Assembly: GCA_028284225.1 (NCBI GenBank) | Contig: JANQSD010000020.1 | Span: 49,296 to 113,295, forward strand | DNA length: 64,000 bases | Direction of reading: 5' to 3' | Source of the DNA: Arenicellales bacterium | Lineage (GTDB): Bacteria; Pseudomonadota; Gammaproteobacteria; Arenicellales; JAHEKD01 | In this document: positions 26,802 through 34,938 of the stretch, one piece after another | Layout of the letters: every line of letters starts with the position of its first letter | Numbering within the stretch: position 1 is the first letter of the stretch | Position numbers and translations under genes: made by a program | The notes under the pieces: generated by a model | Databases searched by the model: none | Seen by the model: the letters and a program-made list of their open reading frames with translations, nothing else | Told to the model about the DNA's origin: nothing

Positions 26802-28001
26802 ATGAATCATTTATCTCAATCTTTATTTAAACTGGGCACGGTCGCTATCAGTAGCTATCTGGTTGCCAGCGCAGCTTTGGCCGACCCAACTCGAGTGACG
26901 GTGCGCATCGAAAATGTTGCGCCATTACAAGGCACTTTCCAAACACCTTATTGGGTCGGTATTCATGATGGCACAGCGTTTGATACCTACAATGGAAATA
27001 CTCCTGCCAACTCCAGGCCTATTTTCGGCTCGAACGCGATGGAGTCACTATGTGAAGATGGAAGCACGGAAGCCATCTCTGCCGACTTTTCTACTTTACA
27101 GCCACTAGGTCAACAAGCCACTATTCCTGGCCCTAATGGCCCGATTGCGCCAGGTGAAGTAGTAGAGCAAAGCTTTGTAGTCGATTCCAACGACCCGGGC
27201 AGTCGTTATTTTAGTTATGCCTCAATGATCATCCCTAGTAATGATTTTTGTATTTCAAATGGTAATCCACAAGCGCACCCTCTATTTGACGAAAGCGGAA
27301 ACTTCGTTGCCGAGAGCTTTTTTGTCTCAGGCCCAGAAGTACTGGATGCGGGTACTGAAGTCAATGACGAAACTCCTGCAAATACCGCATTTTTTGGTCA
27401 AGCTGCACCTAACACGGGTGTCGATGAAAACGGTTTAATTGGCGATGTTGGTGATCGCCCAGAGTTAAACGGTTTTTTACCTCGTGGCAGTGGCGGTATT
27501 CTTGATGACTCTCGTTTTGCCGAGGCTGATTTTACTTTACCAGGTTATTCATTCGTGAAATTTACTTTTAGTGCCACTCCAGCTATCACTGAAGCACTGA
27601 CCTTTAGGTCTTTCTTAAGCGGTAGAAACGAAGTGCCCGCTGTACAAACCAGAGCTTTCGGTTTTCTGTTAGCCAACCTAGTGGATGAAGGTCAAACAAT
27701 TAATCTTGCAGCAGCTGCTTTAAGATTAAGAAACGTCACTGCTGCTCATCTGCACTTAGGTGCTGAAGGTGAAAATGGTCCGGTTGTTGTTGATCTATTA
27801 GCAAATGGCGATTTAACCAATCGAGGCCGACGGGTAAAACTGATTAAAGCTGAGATCACCAGAGATGCCTTAACTGGCCCGCTTGCAGGTCAACCGCTTG
27901 ATGCTTTAAGCGCTGCAATCCAGGAAGGTAACGTTTATATCAACATTCACACCGAACAAAACCCTGCGGGTGAATTACGTGGACAACTATATGTTGACTA
28001 A
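26802..28001 (+). CDS. Secreted spondin-domain plus CHRD-domain protein
   Basis: A 399-residue exported protein. The ATG at 26802 is preferred because GGAG lies 7 nt upstream and it gives a clean signal peptide cleaved near VASAALA. An N-terminal spondin-type domain (RVTVRIENVAPLQGTFQTPY, then VGIHDGTAFDTYN) covers about residues 30-230. A CHRD domain (FLSGRNEVPAVQTRAFG ... AAHLHLGAEGENGPVVVDLL ... INIHTEQNPAGELRGQL) covers the C-terminal third. Such proteins are periplasmic or extracellular and of unknown biochemical role; histidine pairs in CHRD hint at metal binding. It is followed by an outer-membrane barrel gene and preceded by a divergent cysteine-rich regulator. Confidence 0.85.
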   Translation: MNHLSQSLFKLGTVAISSYLVASAALADPTRVTVRIENVAPLQGTFQTPYWVGIHDGTAFDTYNGNTPANSRPIFGSNAMESLCEDGSTEAISADFSTLQPLGQQATIPGPNGPIAPGEVVEQSFVVDSNDPGSRYFSYASMIIPSNDFCISNGNPQAHPLFDESGNFVAESFFVSGPEVLDAGTEVNDETPANTAFFGQAAPNTGVDENGLIGDVGDRPELNGFLPRGSGGILDDSRFAEADFTLPGYSFVKFTFSATPAITEALTFRSFLSGRNEVPAVQTRAFGFLLANLVDEGQTINLAAAALRLRNVTAAHLHLGAEGENGPVVVDLLANGDLTNRGRRVKLIKAEITRDALTGPLAGQPLDALSAAIQEGNVYINIHTEQNPAGELRGQLYVD

Positions 28002-28011
28002 GTGTAACTCT

Positions 28012-28044
28012 GTATTTCCCGCCTCTTGGCATGGCGGGGAATAC
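28012..28044 (+). terminator. Hairpin between the spondin/CHRD and outer-membrane genes
   Basis: GTATTTCCCGCC / GGCGGGGAATAC stem (11 of 12 paired) with a 9-nt loop, 10 bp after the stop codon. There is no T-run, so it may be an attenuator or an mRNA-stabilising hairpin rather than a full terminator. Confidence 0.5.
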
Positions 28045-28085
28045 ACCCAACTCTACTAACTGTAACTATTAATAAAGGAACTAAC

Positions 28086-28799
28086 ATGAATAATTTTACT
28101 AAAGGCTTTGTAACTGTTTTACTTGCCTCCTCACCTTACCTATCACATGCTCAATCAGACTGGTACTTAAGTGGGTTTATTGCATCAGTAGATACTGACA
28201 GCTTTGACGTTAACAGTGATTCCAGCGTGGGTGGTGCTGTTAGATCTGTTGATATATCTTCAGACGAGGATTTTGGCTACGGATTGGCGATTGGCCGGTC
28301 TCTAATCGAAACAGACTCAGGTTCATTTTTTCTTGAACTTGGCTATCAGGACAGCGAGCATGATGTAGAGCGTATTAATTTCAACGGTACTGATTTTTCT
28401 GATGCTGCTGGCACAGCGGCCGGTGATTTATCAGTTGAAACACTATCTTTAACAGCAATCTATCGTTTTAACACTGGTAAATTCAAGCCTTACCTGGGAT
28501 TTGGAATCGGTTATACTGACGCAGATATTGACGTGCGTTACGGTGCTTCCGTTAATGCCCCAGCAGGCTCTCCACCTTTTATTAATGATAGCGACAGTGC
28601 TTTTTCTGTCCAATATCGTATTGGCGCTGAGTACTCATTTACAGACAATGTCGCAGTGCTGGCTGAATATCGATATCTAGATGCTGATGATATTACTGTA
28701 GATAGAACCGGTGGTGGACCCGGTGGCCTGGCAACAACATCCCAGGAAGGGGACTTTAGCCAGCAAAGTTTTATTCTTGGATTGAAATACAATTTTTAG
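28086..28799 (+). CDS. Outer-membrane beta-barrel protein (OmpA-like/opacity porin type)
   Basis: A 237-residue protein with a signal peptide (MNNFTKGFVTVLLASSPYLS, cleaved after SHA) and alternating hydrophobic strands typical of an eight-stranded barrel (DWYLSGFIASVDTDSF, FFLELGYQDSEHD, YLGFGIGYTDADID, VAVLAEYRYLDADD). It ends in the outer-membrane C-terminal signature LGLKYNF. ATG 28086 has AAAGGA upstream. It lies 84 bp after the spondin/CHRD gene on the same strand and is probably part of the same regulated unit. Confidence 0.82.
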   Translation: MNNFTKGFVTVLLASSPYLSHAQSDWYLSGFIASVDTDSFDVNSDSSVGGAVRSVDISSDEDFGYGLAIGRSLIETDSGSFFLELGYQDSEHDVERINFNGTDFSDAAGTAAGDLSVETLSLTAIYRFNTGKFKPYLGFGIGYTDADIDVRYGASVNAPAGSPPFINDSDSAFSVQYRIGAEYSFTDNVAVLAEYRYLDADDITVDRTGGGPGGLATTSQEGDFSQQSFILGLKYNF

Positions 28800-28832
28800 A
28801 ATTTAACTATTCTACCTATTGCTATTATCTAA

Positions 28833-28869
28833 TTGAGATTCTCCCCATTTGTAAAAGGGAGAATCTCAA
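28833..28869. terminator. Strong hairpin downstream of the outer-membrane gene
   Basis: Perfect 13-bp stem TTGAGATTCTCCC / GGGAGAATCTCAA with an 11-nt loop, 33 bp after the stop. There is no uridine tract, so it is a stable 3' end or a palindromic repeat. The remaining sequence to 29009 shows nothing further. Confidence 0.6.
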
Positions 28870-29009
28870 TAGAGCTTCCTCTAATAGTCTTAGTAAATAA
28901 AATTTTGCCGAACTGGCGTTATGTATGTCAAATCATTGAGATTAATGAGGTTATTCTTTTTATAGGTTTTTTCCCTAACGCACTAAAATTTAATCAAGTC
29001 GATTTTTTA

Positions 29010-29465
29010 TTAGATTTGTTCGTTCAACCTGGTGAGCACAATACTGGCACCAGGTGTTTTTACGGTGATTTGATTACAATCGCGCGTTATTTGTGAATCT
29101 ACATTTATCCAGCCGCGCGAGGAATGGTAAGCTTTAATATTCTCAAATCCAGTGGCGTTAACGTTGCCCTTGATTGTTTTTTCTCCCGCTCTGACATTTT
29201 CATTGCCTTTAGTTTTAATTCCCAAAAATTCACTACCGGACTGAGTAATCTCGACGACATCTTTAGTGACACCTCCACGATTATTTTTATATATCGCACC
29301 CCATTGCCCAGCCAGATTACACACTCTTTCGCCACTCTCTAGCTCAATTATATTTTCATTTTCAGAAAGCGGTTGCAATACCTGTGGAGATTGTGATGGT
29401 GACTGGCAGCCCGTTATTACTAACAAAATACAGACCAGGCAGGAATTTAAAATTGATCGAAACAT
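29010..29465 (-). CDS. Predicted lipoprotein of unknown function
   Basis: A 151-residue protein with a lipoprotein signal (CLVCILLVITGC, Cys about residue 20). The mature part has two further cysteines (about 49 and 129) that could form a disulfide, and a repeated strand-rich pattern such as VEITQSGSEFLGIKTKGNEN and ENIKAYHSSRGWINVDSQI, resembling a small beta-barrel or lipocalin-like domain. No family is recognised. It stands alone, convergent with the outer-membrane gene. Confidence 0.7.
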   Translation of the reverse strand: MFRSILNSCLVCILLVITGCQSPSQSPQVLQPLSENENIIELESGERVCNLAGQWGAIYKNNRGGVTKDVVEITQSGSEFLGIKTKGNENVRAGEKTIKGNVNATGFENIKAYHSSRGWINVDSQITRDCNQITVKTPGASIVLTRLNEQI

Positions 29466-29541
29466 ATTTTTTATCCCCTACAAATAGTTAACCCTACGAA
29501 TTCTCAGTATAGTTGATATGCCAGATCATGTCATTTTCACA

Positions 29542-30369
29542 CTATGTGCTATTTTTGTACCAGCTAAGAATCGCAGCTTTAGTTGTATCATTCAGCTTGC
29601 CACAAGCCATAAATTCAGGATTTAAAATATCCGTCTTATTGTAATCCAATGGTTTACCATCACTGAATCGAATGACTTCACCGCCGGCCCCCAGCAACAC
29701 CGCCTCTGCTGCAGCCGTATCCCATTCTGAAGTCAAACCCAACCTTGGATAACAATCCGCCTGACCATCCGCGATCATGCAGAATTTTAAAGAGCTGCCA
29801 CTTGCTGCTGTATCCAAACTCTGGCCCGCATCTTCAAGCGCAGCAAAAAGCGCTTTGGTTTTATCAGACAAATGTGAGCGACTGACGACTAACGTACAGG
29901 ATAAATTAGCCTGCTGTCTCGCTTGTATATCAATTTTATCCTGTCCGCTTTGCTTAACGGCTCCAAATTTGGGTCCACCGTAATAAATCAAACCCATCAC
30001 CGGGGCCTGCACTACTCCCCAGACCGGCCGTTCATTTTCCATCAGTGCGATGTTGACCGTAAATTCACCATTACGCTTAATAAATTCCTTAGTGCCATCT
30101 AACGGATCGACAAGCCAATAAAGGTTTGACTCACAAGGCTTGGCACCTGCCTTGTGGGACTCTTCGGAAACAACAGGAATATCAGGCGTCAAGACAGTCA
30201 ATGAATCAATAATATGGTAATGCGAATCTTGATCCGCCTGAGTCAGCGGTGAACCATCATCCTTATGTTCAACGTCAAACGCATTCTTATAAACGGCAAG
30301 AATTTTATCGCCTGCCTCGATCGCTATTTGCACCACGGTCTGTTGCCAGTTTTCAGGTAAGTTATTCAT
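29542..30369 (-). CDS. cysQ: 3'(2'),5'-bisphosphate nucleotidase CysQ
   Basis: Removes the 3'-phosphate from PAP produced in sulfate assimilation; it belongs to the inositol monophosphatase superfamily. At 275 residues, motifs are SPLTQADQDSHYHIIDSL, PVVSEESHKAGAK, YWLVDPLDGTKEFIKRNGEF (metal-binding DPLDGT) and TSEWDTAAAEAVLLGAGGEV. It is monocistronic. No other sulfate-assimilation gene is in the window. Confidence 0.93.
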   Translation of the reverse strand: MNNLPENWQQTVVQIAIEAGDKILAVYKNAFDVEHKDDGSPLTQADQDSHYHIIDSLTVLTPDIPVVSEESHKAGAKPCESNLYWLVDPLDGTKEFIKRNGEFTVNIALMENERPVWGVVQAPVMGLIYYGGPKFGAVKQSGQDKIDIQARQQANLSCTLVVSRSHLSDKTKALFAALEDAGQSLDTAASGSSLKFCMIADGQADCYPRLGLTSEWDTAAAEAVLLGAGGEVIRFSDGKPLDYNKTDILNPEFMACGKLNDTTKAAILSWYKNST

Positions 30370-30527
30370 CTATACATTGCTGAATTATTTGGAACAGCGA
30401 TCTTACCTTAACCAGCAGGTATTAGCGCAGCCATAAATAAAATTAAATCAGTGATTAAAACAATTAATTAGGAATCAGCACCAAAACTAATCACAATCAT
30501 AATTAATTTGTAGATTAAAAATCGTAG

Positions 30528-31136
30528 TTGGAAACATACTTATCAATACTGACATTTTGCCTGGTGACTTCAATAACACCCGGTCCGAATAATATTATGC
30601 TGATGGCTTCCGGCTTAAATCACGGCATCAAAAAGACTGTTCCACATTTACTGGGCGTTGTGATTGGTTTTCCAGCGATGGTTGCTGCCCTGGGACTAGG
30701 GCTTGGCGTTGTTTTTCTTGAATACCCGGTCATTCACCAGATAATAAAAGTATTTGGTATTGGATATCTATTATTTTTATCTTGGAAAATAGCAAATACC
30801 AGCAACCCCAAAGCCAGCAAAGAGTTAAAAAACCCGTTTACTTTCGTACAGGCAGTAGCTTTTCAATGGGTGAATCCCAAAGCCTGGGTAATTGCGGTAG
30901 GAGCAATAGCAACCTATACAACTATTGGTAATGTAACAAGCCAAATAGTTATAATTATTCTTGGATACCTTAGTGTCGGATCAATAAGTATGACCATGTG
31001 GTTACTGCTAGGAGCCAGCCTGCAAAAATTATTAAGGCAGCAAAAACAATTGCGGTTGTTTAATATTTTTATGGCACTTTTATTGATGTTTTCTGTGATC
31101 TCTATGGCAACCACAGAAATTAATGCGATTAGCTGA
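30528..31136 (+). CDS. LysE/RhtB-family amino acid exporter
   Basis: A 202-residue membrane protein with six hydrophobic segments and the LysE signature near the N-terminus (LVTSITPGPNNIMLMASGL), then HLLGVVIGFPAMVAALGLG and FQWVNPKAWVIAVGAI. It exports an amino acid or derivative. The start is TTG at 30528, accepted because family homology begins at METYLSILTF. It ends 28 bp before the convergent XRE-cupin regulator; next to that lies a BesD-like oxygenase, so the exported solute could be the oxygenase product. Confidence 0.88.
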   Translation: METYLSILTFCLVTSITPGPNNIMLMASGLNHGIKKTVPHLLGVVIGFPAMVAALGLGLGVVFLEYPVIHQIIKVFGIGYLLFLSWKIANTSNPKASKELKNPFTFVQAVAFQWVNPKAWVIAVGAIATYTTIGNVTSQIVIIILGYLSVGSISMTMWLLLGASLQKLLRQQKQLRLFNIFMALLLMFSVISMATTEINAIS

Positions 31137-31163
31137 AATAAAGAAACTTACTTAACCGGGCTT

Positions 31164-31727
31164 CTAGAATACTGCCGGTGTGGTGCTGGAAACCATGATT
31201 ACCGGCTTATTGCCCTGTACTCTGAAACGGTGAGGAATGCGCCCGTTAAATTGATAGGCATCGCCAGGCCCAAGGATTTTTGAATTATCTCCAACACTAG
31301 TGTGAATCCTGCCTTCGATAACAATGCCCATCATTTCACAGTCAACCGGGAATTTTGACTCGCCAGTATCGGCACCAACCTCATACTTTTCATACTGAAA
31401 AGTCATGGTGTTGTCTGGTGCAGGGTTAACTTGCCAGAAAGTCACTTGATTATTGATGATTTTTTCCAGCTGATTGAAACGAAAAAAGACCTGCTCGGTT
31501 TGAGGTAATTTGATCTGCCAGAATTCAGCCATAGATATTTCCAGCACACTGAGGATTTTGACCAGGGTTCCCAAGGACGGATTAATTTTGTCCTTTTCAA
31601 TCAACGAAATGGACGCATTACTCACTCCACTCAATTTGGCTAGTTGACGCTGGGACAAGCCGAATTTTGTCCTGACGCTACGCAACCGTTGACCCACTTT
31701 GTTCTCAGGTTTAGCTAATTCACTCAT
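31164..31727 (-). CDS. XRE-family regulator with C-terminal cupin domain
   Basis: A 187-residue regulator. The HTH (residues about 12-66) reads VGQRLRSVRTKFGLSQRQLA, then LSGVSNASISLIEKDKINPS. The cupin (about 106-183) includes TFQYEKYEVGADTGESKFP, then MMGIVIEGRIHTSVGD and GPGDAYQFNGRIPHRF. This architecture is used by PuuR-type regulators that sense small amines or amino acids. It is divergent from the BesD-like oxygenase, with a perfect 12-bp direct repeat in the shared control region. Confidence 0.9.
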   Translation of the reverse strand: MSELAKPENKVGQRLRSVRTKFGLSQRQLAKLSGVSNASISLIEKDKINPSLGTLVKILSVLEISMAEFWQIKLPQTEQVFFRFNQLEKIINNQVTFWQVNPAPDNTMTFQYEKYEVGADTGESKFPVDCEMMGIVIEGRIHTSVGDNSKILGPGDAYQFNGRIPHRFRVQGNKPVIMVSSTTPAVF

Positions 31728-31756
31728 CAGGTCGCTGTTTGTAGTTTGCTGTTAAA

Positions 31757-31830
31757 GTGTTAAATATTATAAACATATTTTATGCTTATCCTTTATTTTT
31801 CAATGATTTATATGTTTTGTGTTAAATATT
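31757..31830. promoter_or_regulatory. Direct-repeat operator candidate for the XRE-cupin regulator
   Basis: Two identical 12-bp copies of GTGTTAAATATT (31757-31768 and 31819-31830), 62 bp apart start to start, i.e. about six helical turns, lie between the divergent regulator and oxygenase genes. The region is AT-rich. Binding is inferred. Confidence 0.5.
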
Positions 31831-31905
31831 GAAAAAATAATCAATCCTTGTATGATTTTCAAGTAACAGCCTGCTGCACAGCAAAACGTTACAGAGGACC
31901 AAACC

Positions 31906-32757
31906 ATGAGTAATATTGATGCTGCAAAGTATATTGATACTGAGCGTTACCCCATTGACCAGCCGGACTCAGACCAATATCAGCAGTTAGTTCAAACTAT
32001 TCGTGAACAGCTTGACGCTGTAGGTTGTGCTGTTTTAACGGGGTTTATCAAGCGGGAGTGTTTACAAGAATTTATTGATGAAGGCGATCAAGTTGCTGAC
32101 AAAGGACATCGGTCATTTAACAAAACCAATGTTTATTTCAGCAAAGATGACGAATCATTGGCCGCCGATCATCCTGCTCGTCGTTTTTATGATCGTTCTA
32201 ATTCATTTGTACCTGCAGACAACTTTGGCGCAGATAGTCCGCTACGGTCAGTCTATGAATGGCCACCGTTTATGCCGTTTATTCAAGCTACACTTAATGA
32301 ACAGGAATTTTACCGTTACGCTGATCCGCTTGCCGATGTAATTATCAATGTAGTGGAAGACGGTGATGGATTCCCCTGGCACTTTGATACCAATAACTAC
32401 ACCGTCACCTTGGCGATCCAAAATTCACTGCATGGCGGCGAATTCAAATATGCGCCTAATTTAAGAACACCAACGGATGAAAATTACGATGGGGTAAAAG
32501 CTATACTCAACGGCGATGAAAATCAGGTTAACACACTGGAGTTAAACCCTGGCGACCTGCAAATCTTTAAAGGCCGTTATTCATTGCATCGGGTCACGCC
32601 TGTCAAAGGTAAGCGCCGCCGCTATGTCGGTATATTCTCATTTGTTGATCAGCCCGGCATGGTTGCCAAGGTTGAGCGCTGTAAACAGCTATATGGTCGT
32701 ACCTTACCTATACATCATCAACGCGAAAATGAGCGCAACGATAATCTGAAAGACTAA
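31906..32757 (+). CDS. BesD/HalD-like 2-oxoglutarate Fe(II) oxygenase, predicted free amino acid hydroxylase
   Basis: A 283-residue protein that resembles the BesD/HalD family acting on free lysine and other amino acids: FPWHFDTNNYTVTLAIQ, GGEFKYAPNLR, LNPGDLQIFKGRYSLHRVTP, RRRYVGIFSFVDQPGM. The iron ligands H159, D161 (HFD) and H228 are intact. BesD-type halogenases replace the Asp by Gly, so hydroxylation is predicted. RBS: GAGG before ATG 31906. Context: a divergent XRE-cupin regulator and a nearby LysE exporter. The stop overlaps the convergent nudE stop by 4 bp. Substrate unknown. Confidence 0.8.
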   Translation: MSNIDAAKYIDTERYPIDQPDSDQYQQLVQTIREQLDAVGCAVLTGFIKRECLQEFIDEGDQVADKGHRSFNKTNVYFSKDDESLAADHPARRFYDRSNSFVPADNFGADSPLRSVYEWPPFMPFIQATLNEQEFYRYADPLADVIINVVEDGDGFPWHFDTNNYTVTLAIQNSLHGGEFKYAPNLRTPTDENYDGVKAILNGDENQVNTLELNPGDLQIFKGRYSLHRVTPVKGKRRRYVGIFSFVDQPGMVAKVERCKQLYGRTLPIHHQRENERNDNLKD

Positions 32758-33296
32758 TCCTTTTTCGCCAGCCAATCTTTAAGTAGATAAATACCCAGCA
32801 AACTACGCGATTCGATGACTTCAGGATGATCTAATAATTGATCTATATCGCTTAGCGGCACCTTAATAACCTCAAGTTCTTCCGGCTCATCGCCGCTAAT
32901 CCGGCTGGGATAAAGCTCGCTGGCAATCACGATATGGGTATGGAAATTGGTATAACCGGGCGCCACGGCCACAGTGCGAATAAATTCGAGTTTATTGGCA
33001 GCGAAGCCGATTTCCTCCTGTATTTCCCGGTTTGCACCCTGTTCAATAGCCTCGCCCTGCTCCAGTCTGCCTTTAACAAAACCTAATAGATATCGCTCTA
33101 CACCTACAGCATATTCACGAATCAAAAACATATCCGTTTCACTTATGGCAATGACCATCACCGCACCGCTGCCACACAGCCGTTCAAACGCAACCTTCTC
33201 ACCATTAGCGAACTCAAGTTTAACTTCCTCAGTTTTAAACAAGCGGCTGTTGGCAACTGTTTTGACTGAAAGAATTTTAGGTTTTGATTTTGTCAT
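32754..33296 (-). CDS. nudE: ADP compounds hydrolase NudE
   Basis: A Nudix hydrolase that cleaves ADP-ribose, NADH and similar ADP conjugates. The 180-residue protein follows NudE along its length (KPKILSVKTVANSRLFKTEE, then FLIREYAVGVERYLLGFVKG). It has a complete Nudix box GRLEQGEAIEQGANREIQEE followed by IGF. Convergent with the BesD-like gene and divergent from zapE. Confidence 0.93.
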   Translation of the reverse strand: MTKSKPKILSVKTVANSRLFKTEEVKLEFANGEKVAFERLCGSGAVMVIAISETDMFLIREYAVGVERYLLGFVKGRLEQGEAIEQGANREIQEEIGFAANKLEFIRTVAVAPGYTNFHTHIVIASELYPSRISGDEPEELEVIKVPLSDIDQLLDHPEVIESRSLLGIYLLKDWLAKKD

Positions 33297-33414
33297 CGAA
33301 CATAACCTGTTAAGTGAAGCTTTTTAATAACCTCGATTGCTTTTGTGCAATTTCCAGGTCAAGAGTATCTTTAATTACTTGCACTGTCCACGCAGCAAAG
33401 CGAAAATCCGCTAT

Positions 33415-34503
33415 ATGACACCTATACAACGTTATCAGCAGGATATTGATAGCGGCCTGATCCAGCCGGACACGGCTCAGCGTGAGGCCGTGGAACATCT
33501 GGATGTGATTTATTCAAAACTGCTGTATCCAGCCAAACAAAAAAAAGGATTTTTGCAAACATTATTCGCAAAAGATAAACCCATCCAGCCTGTTACCGGG
33601 CTTTATATGTGGGGTGGTGTTGGGCGAGGCAAAACCTATTTGATGGATCTGTTTTTTGATTCACTGCCATTTACTGAAAAAAAACGGATACATTTCCATC
33701 GCTTCATGCAAGGTATTCAGGATGAATTAAAAGGCATGAGAGATTTACAAAACCCGCTTGATATCATCGCCGAAAAAGCAGCCAAGAATATTCGAATTTT
33801 GTGCCTGGATGAATTTCAGGTGCACGATATTGCTGATGCAATGATTCTGGCGGGATTATTACAGGCTTTATTTGATCGCGGCGTAAGCCTGATTACCACT
33901 TCGAACACACAGCCGGATTTACTTTATAAAGACGGATTACAGCGTGATCGATTTTTACCCGCGATTGAACTGCTCAAAACTTATACCCAGGTATTAAATG
34001 TAGATGGCGGCAGTGATTATCGGCTACGGGCACTAAACCAGGCACAAACCTGGCTTTGTCCGCCGGATAAGCACAGTAACGAAAAGCTCAGGCAATACTT
34101 CGAACAACTTTCTACCACAACACACACAGAAGAAGAGTTGATCATTTTGCAGCGGCTAATACCGGTGATTCTACGTAGTGAGGGTATCGCCTGGTTTGAA
34201 TTTGACGCATTGTGTGACGGGCCACGAGGCCAGGCTGATTACATCGAATTATCAAGAATCTTTCATACTGTGCAGATTTCGAATATTCCAGTTATGTCCT
34301 GGGAACAAGATGACAAGGCGCGACGATTTATTGAGTTAATCGATGAGTTTTATGACCGACATGTTAATTTAATCGCCAGTGCACAGGCTCAACCGACTGA
34401 ACTTTACAAAGGTGAACGACTAGCCGCCATGTTCGAGCGAACCAGCAGCCGACTGTTAGAAATGCAATCAGAAGAATATATGGCTCTGGAGCATAAAGCT
34501 TAA
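33415..34503 (+). CDS. zapE: Cell division protein ZapE (AFG1-like ATPase)
   Basis: A P-loop ATPase that associates with the Z-ring and destabilises it. The start at 33415 (MTPIQRYQQDIDSGLIQPD) gives 362 residues and matches the family N-terminus; an upstream in-frame ATG at 33337 adds residues with no similarity. Walker A is in GLYMWGGVGRGKTYLMDLFF, Walker B in IRILCLDEFQVHDIADAMIL, and the sensor in GVSLITTSNTQPDLLYKDGL. Divergent from nudE; hspQ follows at 80 bp. Confidence 0.93.
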   Translation: MTPIQRYQQDIDSGLIQPDTAQREAVEHLDVIYSKLLYPAKQKKGFLQTLFAKDKPIQPVTGLYMWGGVGRGKTYLMDLFFDSLPFTEKKRIHFHRFMQGIQDELKGMRDLQNPLDIIAEKAAKNIRILCLDEFQVHDIADAMILAGLLQALFDRGVSLITTSNTQPDLLYKDGLQRDRFLPAIELLKTYTQVLNVDGGSDYRLRALNQAQTWLCPPDKHSNEKLRQYFEQLSTTTHTEEELIILQRLIPVILRSEGIAWFEFDALCDGPRGQADYIELSRIFHTVQISNIPVMSWEQDDKARRFIELIDEFYDRHVNLIASAQAQPTELYKGERLAAMFERTSSRLLEMQSEEYMALEHKA

Positions 34504-34583
34504 ATAAATTCTGTGAAGCGGTTAACTTGAAATTCATCCAGGATACCCCATACTTAGAGATATATGGTATTAGGATTACGTCT

Positions 34584-34913
34584 ATGACAGATCGAACAGC
34601 GAGATATAGAATTGGGCAAGTGGTTAAGCACCGGCACTATCCGTTTCGCGGCGTAGTGTTTGATGTCGATCCTGAATTCAGCAATAGTGAACAATGGTGG
34701 GAATCAATCCCCGAGGAAATTCGCCCACACAAAGACCAGCCTTTTTATCATTTGCTGGCGGAGAACGCTGAAAATAGCTATGTCGCTTATGTTTCTGAAC
34801 AAAATCTGGAACCTGATGATAATCCTGAGCCTGTTGATCATCCCCAGGTTGAGGAATTATTTGAAAGTAGTGAGGACGGTTGTTACCGTCAGCGATACAT
34901 ACAGCCACATTAG
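34584..34913 (+). CDS. hspQ: Heat shock protein HspQ (YccV/hemimethylated-DNA-binding family)
   Basis: A 109-residue adaptor that modulates Lon-type proteolysis and was first described as a hemimethylated-DNA-binding protein. Characteristic segments are YRIGQVVKHRHYPFRGVVFD, FYHLLAENAENSYVAYVSEQ and YRQRYIQPH. ATG 34584 is preferred; the open frame begins 57 bp earlier without similarity. Located between zapE and a TolC-type gene, both on the same strand. Confidence 0.92.
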   Translation: MTDRTARYRIGQVVKHRHYPFRGVVFDVDPEFSNSEQWWESIPEEIRPHKDQPFYHLLAENAENSYVAYVSEQNLEPDDNPEPVDHPQVEELFESSEDGCYRQRYIQPH

Positions 34914-34938
34914 CAACCAGCAAGGCTAACAAATAATT

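Noticed and set aside
28833..29096. Plus-strand frame after the outer-membrane gene
   Set aside because: Starts in a hairpin, overlaps the lipoprotein gene antisense, and has no recognisable composition or start signal.
31906..32757. Radical halogenase call for the BesD-like protein
   Set aside because: The iron-binding motif is HFD with the Asp present; halogenases of this family have Gly or Ala at that position.
33337..33414. N-terminal extension of ZapE
   Set aside because: The 26 added residues have no family similarity and contain cysteine and arginine runs; ATG 33415 matches the family start.
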